The position numbers and the translations under genes are program-made. A stretch of 64,000 nucleotides of DNA from Agromyces sp. LHK192 (lineage in GTDB: Bacteria > Actinomycetota > Actinomycetes > Actinomycetales > Microbacteriaceae): NCBI RefSeq assembly GCF_004006235.1, contig NZ_CP034753.1, forward strand, positions 2,666,001-2,730,000, written 5' to 3'. Shown in pieces: positions 43,202 to 51,374 of the stretch. The notes beneath the pieces are model-generated. The model had not been told where the DNA came from. It was given only the letters and a program-made list of their open reading frames with translations, and did not search any database. How positions within the stretch are numbered: the stretch's first letter is position 1; every line of letters begins with the position of its first letter.

Positions 43202-43992
43202 CCGACCGGTCGCCTGCCCACGACGTACGTGCCGCCGAGGTCGTCGTCGGCGCCGATCCGCGCGTCCATCCCGCCGTCGCGCACGATCTTCGCGGTCGAC
43301 TCCGCCTGTGCCGCGCTCGTCTCGATGAGCAAGTGCCCGCCGGGGCGGAGCCAGCGGAGGGCGTCGGCCGCGACCCGACGATGCAGGTCGAGCCCGTCCG
43401 CACCGCCGTCGAGGGTGTGCATCGGCTCGTACTCCCTGGCCTCGCGGGGCATCAGGGCGACCTCCGCAGTCGGCACGTACGGCGCGTTCACCACGAGCAC
43501 GCCGACGGTGCCGACCAGGTCCGCCGGCAACGCCTCGTAGAGGTCGCCCGCCGCAGCCCGCCCGCCGAACCGCGCGAGGTTCCGGTCGGCGACCGCGACC
43601 GCGACCGGGTCGACATCCGCCCCGACGAGCCGGGCGACCGGGGCCGACGCGGCGACGGCCGCGCCGATCGCGCCGATCCCGCAGCACAGGTCGACGACGA
43701 CCGGGGCCGGATGCATCCGCGCGGCGAGCCGGACCGCCTCGGCCGCCAGCGCCTCGGATCGACGCCGCGGCACGAACACCCCGGGCGCCACCTCCAGCCG
43801 GAGACCGGCGAAGGCCACCCAGCCGAGCAGGGGCTCGAGCGGTTCGCCCGCGACCCTGCGGGCGACGAGCGCCTCGAGCGAGGAGGCATCCGGTGCCGCT
43901 TCGCGCAGCAGCTGCGCCTCCTCCTCCGCGAACACGCATCCCGCGGCGCGAAGGCGCGCGACCAACGGGTCGGCGGGTACGCCGTCGCTCAC
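43198..43992 (-). CDS. PrmC-related protein-(glutamine-N5) methyltransferase-like protein
   Basis: 264 residues: helical N-terminal domain (~1-75) with the PrmC GEPLEPLLGWVAF region, then a SAM-binding Rossmann domain (VVDLCCGIGAIGAAVA, ~112-127; VGADVDPVAV). The catalytic NPPY is NAPYVP here (~195), a variant that defines a PrmC-related group distinct from the release-factor methyltransferase; its substrate is unknown. GTG 43992 overlaps the stop of the upstream glycosylase gene. Confidence 0.82.
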   Translation of the reverse strand: MSDGVPADPLVARLRAAGCVFAEEEAQLLREAAPDASSLEALVARRVAGEPLEPLLGWVAFAGLRLEVAPGVFVPRRRSEALAAEAVRLAARMHPAPVVVDLCCGIGAIGAAVAASAPVARLVGADVDPVAVAVADRNLARFGGRAAAGDLYEALPADLVGTVGVLVVNAPYVPTAEVALMPREAREYEPMHTLDGGADGLDLHRRVAADALRWLRPGGHLLIETSAAQAESTAKIVRDGGMDARIGADDDLGGTYVVGRRPVG

Positions 43993-44849
43993 TTGACCAG
44001 CCGCGACAGCACGCGATCGGCGAGCACCTTGCCGCCGGTCTGGCAGGTGGGGCAGTACTGGAACGTCGAGTCGGTGAACTCGACCTGGCGCACGCCGTCG
44101 CCGCACACCGGGCACGGTTGACCGGTGCGTCCGTGCACCAGCATGCCGCGCCGCTTGGCATCCTTCAGCTCAGCCGGTGGGCGACCGGATGCCTCGTCGA
44201 CGGCCTCGGCGAGCGTGTCGCGCATGGCCCGGTACAGCCGCGCGACGTCATCGCCCGAGAGGTTCGCGGCGAGCGCGTACGGCGACATGCGCGCGGCGTG
44301 CAGGATCTCGTCGGAGTACGCGTTGCCGATGCCGGCGAACACCGACTGGTCGCGCAGCACGCCCTTGATGCGCGTGCGGCGACCGGCGAGCACCGCCGCG
44401 AAGTCGGACTCGCCGAACCCGGGCGCAGTCGGGTCGGGTCCGAGCCGGGCGATCCCCGGGATCTCCGCGGGGTCGCGGACGACGTAGACCGCGAGCGACT
44501 TCTTCGTGCCGGCCTCGGTGAGGTCGAACCCGGAACCGTCGTCGAGACGCACCCGCAGTGCGAGCGGCGACTTCGCGGGCTTCACCGGCGTCTTCGGCAC
44601 CTCGTCGTACCAGCGCAGCCAGCCGGCGCGCGCGAGGTGGAACACCAGGTGCGCCTCGCCGGTCGACAGGTCGACGAACTTGCCGTGCCGGTTCGCCTCG
44701 ATGATCGTGGCACCCTCGATCGCGTGCAGGGGCGGGTCGAACGTCTTCAGCGCCGAGATCGACGCCAGCCGGGCGGATGCCACGGCATGGCCGACCGCTC
44801 GCTCGCGCAGGAAGCGGACGAGCGCCTCGACCTCAGGCAGTTCGGGCAC
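43989..44849 (-). CDS. Fpg/Nei family DNA glycosylase (paralog 1)
   Basis: 286 residues. The start must be GTG 44849, because it yields the catalytic N-terminal PELPEVEAL (Pro2, Glu3); a further upstream ATG would bury it. The N-domain Lys is in NRHGKFVDL, the H2TH region includes GIGNAYSDEIL (~175), and a C-terminal zinc finger reads CPVC...CPTC. The finger lacks the usual catalytic Arg five residues before the third Cys (Ser here), and the Met of the void-filling loop is replaced (FHLARAGW). Base-excision repair of oxidised bases or abasic sites is likely; exact specificity unclear. Confidence 0.85.
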   Translation of the reverse strand: MPELPEVEALVRFLRERAVGHAVASARLASISALKTFDPPLHAIEGATIIEANRHGKFVDLSTGEAHLVFHLARAGWLRWYDEVPKTPVKPAKSPLALRVRLDDGSGFDLTEAGTKKSLAVYVVRDPAEIPGIARLGPDPTAPGFGESDFAAVLAGRRTRIKGVLRDQSVFAGIGNAYSDEILHAARMSPYALAANLSGDDVARLYRAMRDTLAEAVDEASGRPPAELKDAKRRGMLVHGRTGQPCPVCGDGVRQVEFTDSTFQYCPTCQTGGKVLADRVLSRLVK

Positions 44850-44915
44850 GCCTCCATCCTGCACCCGCGCGGCGACATCCGCCCCGATTCCCGGCGGGAG
44901 GGCTGCGGCCTCCGC

Positions 44916-45731
44916 TCAGCCGGCTTCCGCGGGCCGCGTCGTGCGGTCGAGCCGGCGGTCGGGCATCCGACCGAGCAGCCGGTCGAGGCCGATGACGGCC
45001 GCGGCGAGCGCGGCTGCGCACACGCCGAGCAGGAGCACCTGCACCAGGACCGTGCCGTAGCCGACCCCGGCCGGGTCGAGGATCGCGTACGGGTACGGGT
45101 CCGGCGCACCGGGCAGCAGTTCGGCGCGAGCCACGGTGACGGCGACGGACCCGGCAGGGAGCACGAGCCACAGCGGGATGTCGCGGAAGCGGGCCACGCC
45201 GTGGGGCCGGAAGAGCACCAGGTCGAGCAGCACGAGCACCGGCGCGACGTACTGCAGCAGGAACACCGACCGGTTCGCGAGCAGTTCCGCTGGCGTCGCG
45301 GCGTCGAGCAGGCCCATCGGCAGGTGGTCGCCGTGCCCCTCGACGAGGTGGCCGACGAGCATCGCGGTCAGCAGCCAGAACACCACCGCGCCACGCAGGC
45401 GGGGAGCGGGTGCGCCGGCATCGCCCCGCGCGACGGCGAGGTACATCGCAGCGGCGAAGTAGCCGATCGCGATCACGCCGACCTGGGCGGTGAAGAGGTG
45501 CAGACCGTGGCCGCCGCTCGCGAGTCCGGCGACGAGCGTGGCGACGATGACGATCCGCCAGGTGAACGCCGCCCGGTCGACCTCGCGGGGTTCGTGCAGC
45601 GCCGGCGGTTCCGAACGCGGGTGCGGCGCAGGCAACCCTTCGGCGAGCGGGAGTTCGGTCGCCGAACCGGGGTGCGGCGCGGGCTCCCGATCGATGGCGA
45701 GCGGGAGTTCGGTCGGCGGGGCAACGCTCAT
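44916..45731 (-). CDS. Pr6Pr-type six-helix membrane protein
   Basis: 271 residues with six or more hydrophobic segments between ~57 and ~255, and the family features HGLHLFT, WLLTAMLVGHLVEGH and PYPYAILDPAGVGYG. The latter is diagnostic of the FAR-17a/AIG1-like Pr6Pr group, function unknown in bacteria. The first ~45 residues are polar and contain two copies of TELPLA...PAPHP, from a 54-bp-spaced DNA repeat. It lies between the glycosylase gene and the trp attenuator on the opposite strand. Confidence 0.8.
   Translation of the reverse strand: MSVAPPTELPLAIDREPAPHPGSATELPLAEGLPAPHPRSEPPALHEPREVDRAAFTWRIVIVATLVAGLASGGHGLHLFTAQVGVIAIGYFAAAMYLAVARGDAGAPAPRLRGAVVFWLLTAMLVGHLVEGHGDHLPMGLLDAATPAELLANRSVFLLQYVAPVLVLLDLVLFRPHGVARFRDIPLWLVLPAGSVAVTVARAELLPGAPDPYPYAILDPAGVGYGTVLVQVLLLGVCAAALAAAVIGLDRLLGRMPDRRLDRTTRPAEAG
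45642..45715. repeat. Direct repeat in the N-terminal region of the Pr6Pr gene
   Basis: GGCGAGCGGGAGTTCGGTCG occurs at 45642-45661 and 45696-45715, 54 bp (18 codons) apart, with further similarity between the copies. It produces two TELPLA-type peptide units and looks like an in-frame duplication. Confidence 0.85.
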
Positions 45732-45855
45732 CGGATCTCCTCGTCGGCCCTCCCCCGCGGGCGATCGTCGCCGGCGGGGCCGACGGCCCGTCAGCCGGGC
45801 GACCCCATGCTAGCGACTTGACCGCGTGCGGGTCGCATGGGTTACGCTGCCGTGC

Positions 45856-45897
45856 ATGCAGACCGCGTCGACCCGTTCCTGGTGGCCCGCCTCCTAG
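45856..45897 (+). CDS. trpL: Tryptophan leader peptide
   Basis: A 13-residue frame MQTASTRSWWPAS ending in TAG, with two consecutive Trp codons, 92 bp before the fused anthranilate synthase gene. This is the form of a transcription-attenuation leader peptide. Its end overlaps a CCGCCT/AGGCGG stem (45887-45901), and a terminator-like hairpin follows. Confidence 0.85.
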   Translation: MQTASTRSWWPAS

Positions 45898-45921
45898 GCG
45901 GACCGCAGCGACTCGACGCTC

Positions 45922-45945
45922 GACGACCGCCCGAGGGCGGTCGTC
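45922..45945 (+). terminator. trp attenuator hairpin
   Basis: Inverted repeat GACGACCGCCC (45922-45932) / GGGCGGTCGTC (45935-45945), 24 bp after the leader peptide stop, then TCGTCTC. Together with the 1:2-type stem at 45887-45901 it gives the alternative pairing expected for Trp-dependent attenuation. Confidence 0.75.
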
Positions 45946-45988
45946 TCGTCTCAGCGGCGACTCCCGAGGGTCCGACCCCGGAGACGAC

Positions 45989-47947
45989 ATGACCACGCAC
46001 TCCCCCGGCGCCCGCGCCGGCACCTCGGTTCCGCGCCCGGCGCACCCGCTGCTGACGCACGTGCTCGACGGCGGGGCATCCGCCTACGCCCTGATCCGGC
46101 GCGAACGCGATCCGTTCGTGGATGTGCTCGCGGGCGACGTCGTCGACGTCGACCGGCTCGCCGACATCCCGCTCGACGGCGCGGAGGTCCTCGCCCTCGT
46201 GCCGTTCCGGCAGGTCCGCGAGCGGGGTTTCGACGCGCTCGACGACGGGGCGCCGCTGCGCTGCCTCGTGGTCCGTGCGAGCGAGCGGGTCGATCTCGAC
46301 GCCGCCGTCGATGCGCTGCCCGCGCGCTCCCCCGCCGTGGCCGGTCTCGGCGTCGACGTCTCCGACGACGACTACGCCGCGATCGTGCGCGGCGTGATCG
46401 ACGACGAGATCGGGCGCGGCGAGGGCGCGAACTTCGTGATCCGCCGCGAGTTCACCGCATCGACGGATGCCGCTCCCGGCGCCGCCGCGCTCGCCTGGCT
46501 CCGTGCACTGCTCGAGCACGAACGCGGCGCGTACTGGACCTTCGCGATCGTCACGCCCGGGCTCGCCGCGGTGGGGGCGACGCCCGAGCGGCACGTGAGC
46601 TCGATCGACGGCGTGGTGTCGATGAACCCGATCAGCGGGACGTTCCGCCACGTCGACGGGCCGCCCGACGCTGCGGCGCTCGACGGCTTCCTCGCCGACG
46701 TCAAGGAGCGCGAGGAGCTCGTCATGGTCGTCGACGAGGAGCTCAAGATGATGAGCGCGGTCTGCCCGGACGGCGGACGCATCCGTGGTCCGTTCCTGAA
46801 GCGGATGTCGCGGCTCACGCACACCGAGTACCTGCTCGAGGGCCGCAGCGCGCTCGACCCGCGTGAGGTGCTGCGCCGCACGATGTTCGCACCGACCGTG
46901 ACCGGCTCGCCCATGGGCAATGCGTGCACGGTGATCGCCAGGCATGAGACGACCCCGCGCGGCTATTACGGCGCCGTGCTCGCGCGGTTCACACCGACCG
47001 CGTCGGGGTACGACCTCGACGCCCCGATCCTGATCCGCACCGCGTACGTCGACGATTCGGGGCGGGTCCGGGTTCCGGTCGGCGCGACGCTCGTCCGCCA
47101 CTCGACTCCCGCCGACGAGGTCGCCGAGACGCATGCCAAGGCCGCGGGCATCCTCTCGGCGATCGGCGCGCTGCCTCGCGCCGGTGCGGCCGCCGATGCT
47201 CCCGCGGCCGCCGGGGCGGATGCCCCGGCCGGCGAGCCCGAGGCATCCGACGCTGCTGATGCGTCCGCGCATCCGCTGCTGGCCGATCGGAACGCGTCGC
47301 TCGCCGCGTTCTGGCGGACCCCGCAGGGCGGGGCACGACCGCCGCGCGCGACCGCGCTCGTGGTCGACGCGCACGACGACTTCACGACGATGCTGACGCA
47401 TCAACTGCGCCACCTCGGCATCGACGCTCGCATCGTCGGGTGGGCGGACGCCGCTCCCGACGCCGATGCCGACCTCGTCGTCTTCGGCCCAGGCCCCGGC
47501 GACCCCCGGGCGATCGACGATCCACGGGTCGCCCGGTTGCGCGAGCTCATCGTCACGCGGGCGGGGTCGGGACGCCCGCTGCTCGCGGTCTGCTTCAGCC
47601 ACCAGATCCTCGCGGGCCTCGCCGGCCTCGACCTCGCACCGCTGCCGGCACCGCAACAGGGGGTGCAGCGCAGCGTCGACGTCTTCGGGCACGACGCCCG
47701 CGTCGGGTTCTACAACACGTTCACGGCCGTGTCCGGCGGCCGTGCCACGACGCCGGAGCTCGGGCTCGAGATCGCGGCCGACGACACCGGCGCGGTGCAC
47801 GCCCTGCGAGGTCCGGGCGTCGCCTCGGTGCAGGGCCACCTCGAGTCGGTGCTGTCGGTCGACGGCCTGGCGACGCTCGACCGGCTGACGGCGGAACTGC
47901 TCGCCGGGGCGGCCGCCGAGCGCGCTCGGGAGCAGCCCGCGGCGTAG
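45989..47947 (+). CDS. trpEG: Fused anthranilate synthase (TrpE-TrpG, PhzE-like)
   Basis: 652 residues: chorismate-binding TrpE-like domain (~60-400: VVDEELKMMSAVCPDGGRI, PTVTGSPMGNA) joined by an Ala-rich linker (~405-440) to a class I glutamine amidotransferase (~450-640). The amidotransferase nucleophile is Cys535 in LAVCFSHQILA, and the triad His617/Glu619 lies in GHLESVL. It should make anthranilate (or 2-amino-2-deoxyisochorismate, as PhzE does) from chorismate and glutamine. The upstream Trp leader argues for tryptophan supply. ATG 45989 follows GGAGACGAC. No other trp genes adjoin; the next gene is on the opposite strand. Confidence 0.87.
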   Translation: MTTHSPGARAGTSVPRPAHPLLTHVLDGGASAYALIRRERDPFVDVLAGDVVDVDRLADIPLDGAEVLALVPFRQVRERGFDALDDGAPLRCLVVRASERVDLDAAVDALPARSPAVAGLGVDVSDDDYAAIVRGVIDDEIGRGEGANFVIRREFTASTDAAPGAAALAWLRALLEHERGAYWTFAIVTPGLAAVGATPERHVSSIDGVVSMNPISGTFRHVDGPPDAAALDGFLADVKEREELVMVVDEELKMMSAVCPDGGRIRGPFLKRMSRLTHTEYLLEGRSALDPREVLRRTMFAPTVTGSPMGNACTVIARHETTPRGYYGAVLARFTPTASGYDLDAPILIRTAYVDDSGRVRVPVGATLVRHSTPADEVAETHAKAAGILSAIGALPRAGAAADAPAAAGADAPAGEPEASDAADASAHPLLADRNASLAAFWRTPQGGARPPRATALVVDAHDDFTTMLTHQLRHLGIDARIVGWADAAPDADADLVVFGPGPGDPRAIDDPRVARLRELIVTRAGSGRPLLAVCFSHQILAGLAGLDLAPLPAPQQGVQRSVDVFGHDARVGFYNTFTAVSGGRATTPELGLEIAADDTGAVHALRGPGVASVQGHLESVLSVDGLATLDRLTAELLAGAAAERAREQPAA

Positions 47948-47951
47948 CGCC

Positions 47952-48827
47952 CTACTCGCCCTTCACCGGCAGGAGCTCGCCGCCGGTCTGGCAGGTGGGG
48001 CAGTACTGCGCCGTCGTGCTCGCGAACGAGAAGTCGCGGATCACGTCGCCGCACACCGGGCACACCTCGCCCGCACGGCCGTGCACCCGCATCGCAGCGA
48101 CCTTGGCCGCCTTCAGCCCCGCGATCGGCACGCCCCGGCGCGCCTCGATCGCCTCGCGCACGACGCCGGTCGTCGCGTCGTACAGCCGCCCGAGGGCGTC
48201 GGCGTCGAGCGACGCGGCATGCACGACCGGCGACACCCTCGCCCGGTGCAGGATCTCGTCGGAGTACGCGTTGCCGATGCCCGCGAGCGACTCCTGCTCT
48301 TGGAGCACCGCCTTCACCTGCTTGCGGCGGCCGGTGACGGCCCGGTCGAACGCGTCGCGCGAGAACCCGGGATCGGCCGGATCGGGGCCGAGCTTGGCCA
48401 CGGCCGGGACCTCGACCGGGTCGTCGACGACGAACAGGCCGAGCGACACCCAGGTTCCGGCATCCGTCAACTCGATCGGCGGCGCGCCGTCGAAGGCGAG
48501 CTCCACGAGCGCGGGCGGCTCACTCGCTTCGGCGCCGTCCCCGGCTCCGCCGGGCTCGGTCGTCGCGGTGGCGTCGTCCCCCGCCCACCTCGCCCAGCCG
48601 TGCCGTCCGAGCGACACGACCACGTGGCCGGCGTCGCCGAACCCGAGGTCGATCAGTTTGCCGTGGCGCGTCACCTGCGCAACGGCCCGGCCGGCGAGCG
48701 ACGAGGGCGGGCGGGATCTGGTCTTCGTCGTGCGGAACTCGAGCACGTCGACTCCGGCGAGTGCGCGACCTGCCAGCCGTGCACCGAGTTCGTCGGCGAG
48801 CGCCTGCACCTCCGGTGATTCCGGCAT
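47952..48827 (-). CDS. Fpg/Nei family DNA glycosylase (paralog 2)
   Basis: 291 residues, start ATG 48827 chosen to give the catalytic PESPEVQAL (Pro2, Glu3). Lys in TRHGKLIDLGFG, GIGNAYSDEILHRARVSP (H2TH, ~188), and a zinc finger CPVC...CPTC. As in the copy at 43989-44849, the finger lacks the canonical Arg (Thr at that place). A poorly conserved Gly/Ala/Glu-rich insertion (~88-105) is absent from paralog 1. It converges on the trpEG gene with four bases between the stops. Confidence 0.85.
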   Translation of the reverse strand: MPESPEVQALADELGARLAGRALAGVDVLEFRTTKTRSRPPSSLAGRAVAQVTRHGKLIDLGFGDAGHVVVSLGRHGWARWAGDDATATTEPGGAGDGAEASEPPALVELAFDGAPPIELTDAGTWVSLGLFVVDDPVEVPAVAKLGPDPADPGFSRDAFDRAVTGRRKQVKAVLQEQESLAGIGNAYSDEILHRARVSPVVHAASLDADALGRLYDATTGVVREAIEARRGVPIAGLKAAKVAAMRVHGRAGEVCPVCGDVIRDFSFASTTAQYCPTCQTGGELLPVKGE

Positions 48828-48854
48828 GCCGTCAGCCTTGCACATCCCTCTGCA

Positions 48855-50582
48855 TCAGCCCAGCGGCACCCCCTGGGCCGCCATGAACGGCACCGGATCG
48901 ATCTGGACCCCGTCGTCCCAGACCTCGAAGTGCAGGTGGCATCCGGTGGCTGCCCCGGTGGCGCCCGACCACCCGATCTGCTGCCCGGTCGCGACGTCCT
49001 GGCCGACGGCCACCAGGGTCCCGCCATCGGCGAGATGGGCGTACGCCGTGTCGATCCGACCGTGATCGATGCGGATGTAGTTGCCGTACGTGCCGACGGC
49101 CCTCGCGGTGATCACGCGCCCGCTGGTGGCCGCGTAGATCGGGGCCCAGCACCCGGTTCCGAGGTCGGTTCCACGGTGGAACGAGTTCGTGCACCCTCCC
49201 GGCGTGCAGATCGGGGGCCTCGGGCCGAAGCCGTCCGTGATCCGACCCTCCGCCGGCTTCGTCCAGGGCGGCGGGCACGCGGTCCCTGCCGCGGCGGCGT
49301 CGCTGACGGAAGCCGCGCTGCCGAGGACCACCCGACTTCCGGATCCGAGGGCGTTCATCGCGATCCTGACGATCTCCGGAACGCACGCGGTGCGCGTGAG
49401 GAACATCGGGGAGCCGAGCCCCCCTGCCAGCGCAGCACCCGTCAACGCGTCGGGGAAGTTCTCACCGGTCGCGAGGAAGGTGGATGGCGGCGGCGAACCG
49501 AAGGTGGCCTCGTTGATCGCGACGGCGGTGTGGTAGCGGTCGACGCCTTCGTGGCGCATCACCGCGAATCCCTCCCCGATCAGCTGCCACTCGATACCCG
49601 CACTCACCGACGCGACGCTCCCGGCGATCCGAACCGTTCCGGCCCCGAGCGCTCGCAGTGCCTGGACGGTCTCGGGGCGGAGCCCCGTCGCGAGGCCGTC
49701 GACGAGGAGGACCGGAACGCCGCGGGACCCGGCTGCAGCCGATGCCGCAACGGCATCGGGCCAATTCTGGCCGGTCGCGAGAAACACCTCCGTCGCGGTC
49801 TCGAATCCGTCCTGCACGATCAATTCCGAGGTGAGGAAGCGGTCCGCTCCGCCGAGGCGCACGACCGCTCCGGCGAGTCCCGTGAGCTGGTCGACGACCG
49901 CGGCGGAGATCGACGCCTCGGATCCCGCGACGACGATGCGAGCGGGCGCGAGGCGGACGATCTCATCGAGTACCGATTCCGGGACGGCATCGGGCCAGGT
50001 GAGGAGGACCGGGCCTCCGGCTCGAGCCGCCGCCGCCGATGCGGACAGCGCGTCCGGGAATTTCGCCGCCGTCGCCACGTAGACCGTGCCGACCCCAGGT
50101 GGGAAGCGCTCGGAGATCAGGACCGAGGTCTCGACGCGGTCGACCCCTCCGATGCGGTGCGCACCCGGCGGGAACGGGGTCGCGCTGCTGAGTGCCATCG
50201 GCGAGTCGAGCAGGGATTCGGACGGAACGGCGTCGGAACCGGAGTCGGTCTCCGATGGGGGTGCCTCACTCGACCCGGGCGGCGTCGGGATCGGCGTCGG
50301 CGGGTGTGTCGTCGGAACCGGCGTCGCCGGGTCCGGCGCCGCCGGGTCCGGCGTCGGCTCCGACGTCGCGGGAGCCGGCGACGGCGCGGGCGTCGTCGGT
50401 CCCGGCGCCGCCGGGCCCGACTCCGGCCGGTCGGGCGTCACCGGCGTCTCCTCGGTCGAGTCGGCCGCGAGCATCCCGACTGCATGTGGCATCAGCTCGG
50501 CGGCCGAGGCCGGCTGCCATCCGACGCCGCCGACGAGGAGCGCGACCAGTACTGCTGCCGATGATCCGACGACGGAGCGCAT
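48855..50582 (-). CDS. Secreted wall protein: three CWB2 repeats plus M23 peptidase
   Basis: 575 residues. Signal peptide (~1-28, GVGWQPASA cleavage zone), a Pro/Thr/Ser-rich tether (~45-125), three cell-wall-binding type 2 repeats (~145-420, with RIGGVDRVETSVLIS, VRLGGADRFLTSELI, VDRYHTAVAI), then an M23 (LytM) domain (~440-575) with FHRGTDLG and GCHLHFEV zinc ligands. It is therefore an endopeptidase tethered to secondary wall polymers. GGAGGGGG precedes ATG 50582. A 14-bp dyad CACTGTTCGCAGTG (50626-50639) lies just upstream and overlaps a possible -10. Confidence 0.9.
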   Translation of the reverse strand: MRSVVGSSAAVLVALLVGGVGWQPASAAELMPHAVGMLAADSTEETPVTPDRPESGPAAPGPTTPAPSPAPATSEPTPDPAAPDPATPVPTTHPPTPIPTPPGSSEAPPSETDSGSDAVPSESLLDSPMALSSATPFPPGAHRIGGVDRVETSVLISERFPPGVGTVYVATAAKFPDALSASAAAARAGGPVLLTWPDAVPESVLDEIVRLAPARIVVAGSEASISAAVVDQLTGLAGAVVRLGGADRFLTSELIVQDGFETATEVFLATGQNWPDAVAASAAAGSRGVPVLLVDGLATGLRPETVQALRALGAGTVRIAGSVASVSAGIEWQLIGEGFAVMRHEGVDRYHTAVAINEATFGSPPPSTFLATGENFPDALTGAALAGGLGSPMFLTRTACVPEIVRIAMNALGSGSRVVLGSAASVSDAAAAGTACPPPWTKPAEGRITDGFGPRPPICTPGGCTNSFHRGTDLGTGCWAPIYAATSGRVITARAVGTYGNYIRIDHGRIDTAYAHLADGGTLVAVGQDVATGQQIGWSGATGAATGCHLHFEVWDDGVQIDPVPFMAAQGVPLG

Positions 50583-50759
50583 GTGGGACCCCCTCCCGCG
50601 CGAGCGCCCTCCCCCGAGTCCCCCGCACTGTTCGCAGTGTAGGGGCGCGTGGCGCCCGGGGCCACCCGCAGCGGCACCGGTTGCCCGCGTGTGCCGTCGC
50701 GGCCCTGGGCCGGCCGATGTATGCGCGTCGATGCATCCGGCGTGTCGTACGGTTGCCGG

Positions 50760-51356
50760 ATGCTTCGAGGTCTCGTCTCCCGCGTCTACTGGGCCTGCAG
50801 CCGGTGGACGCTCACCGGCGAGTCCGCGCCGACCCGCCCGACCATCCTGATCGGCGCACCGCACACGTCGAACTGGGATTTCGTGCTCATGCTCGGCATC
50901 GCCTGGCGTCTCGGGATCGACGTGCGCTGGCTCGGCAAGAAGAGCCTGTTCGCCGGCTGGCGCGGCCCGATCATGCGCGCGCTCGGCGGCATCCCGGTCG
51001 ACCGGAGCGACCCCGGCCGCGTCGTGGGCGAGGTCGTCGACCGCATCCGGGACGGCGAGGTGTTCGGGCTGGTCGTGACCCCCGACGGCACCCGCGGCTC
51101 GAACGAGTACTGGAAGTCGGGGTTCTACCGCATCGCCCGGGAGGCCGGCCTGCCCGTGACCCTGGGCTTCGTCGACCGCACGACCATGACGACCGGGCTC
51201 GGCCCGACGATCGACCTCACCGGCGACGTGGTCGCCGACATGGATCGGATCCGCGCGTTCTACGCCGACAAGGCCGGCTTCCGGCCAGAGTTCCGCACCG
51301 AGCCCCGACTGCGCGATGAGACCGTCTGGTCGGGCGGCGCGGCGGGCGACGAGTAG
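50760..51356 (+). CDS. 1-acyl-sn-glycerol-3-phosphate acyltransferase family protein
   Basis: 198 residues. The acyltransferase HX4D motif is HTSNWD (~36-41), followed by LGKKSLFAGWRGPIMRALGGIPVDRS, where GGIPVDR is motif III, and VTPDGTRG (motif IV-like). This small soluble-looking form is a subgroup often annotated as glycerol acyltransferase; a phospholipid or lipid-carrier substrate is plausible. ATG 50760 is in a context of GCCGG, with no strong ribosome site. It diverges from the CWB2-M23 gene and converges on the putative anti-sigma gene. Confidence 0.85.
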   Translation: MLRGLVSRVYWACSRWTLTGESAPTRPTILIGAPHTSNWDFVLMLGIAWRLGIDVRWLGKKSLFAGWRGPIMRALGGIPVDRSDPGRVVGEVVDRIRDGEVFGLVVTPDGTRGSNEYWKSGFYRIAREAGLPVTLGFVDRTTMTTGLGPTIDLTGDVVADMDRIRAFYADKAGFRPEFRTEPRLRDETVWSGGAAGDE

Positions 51357-51374
51357 CAGCCGCCCGCCGGTCGA

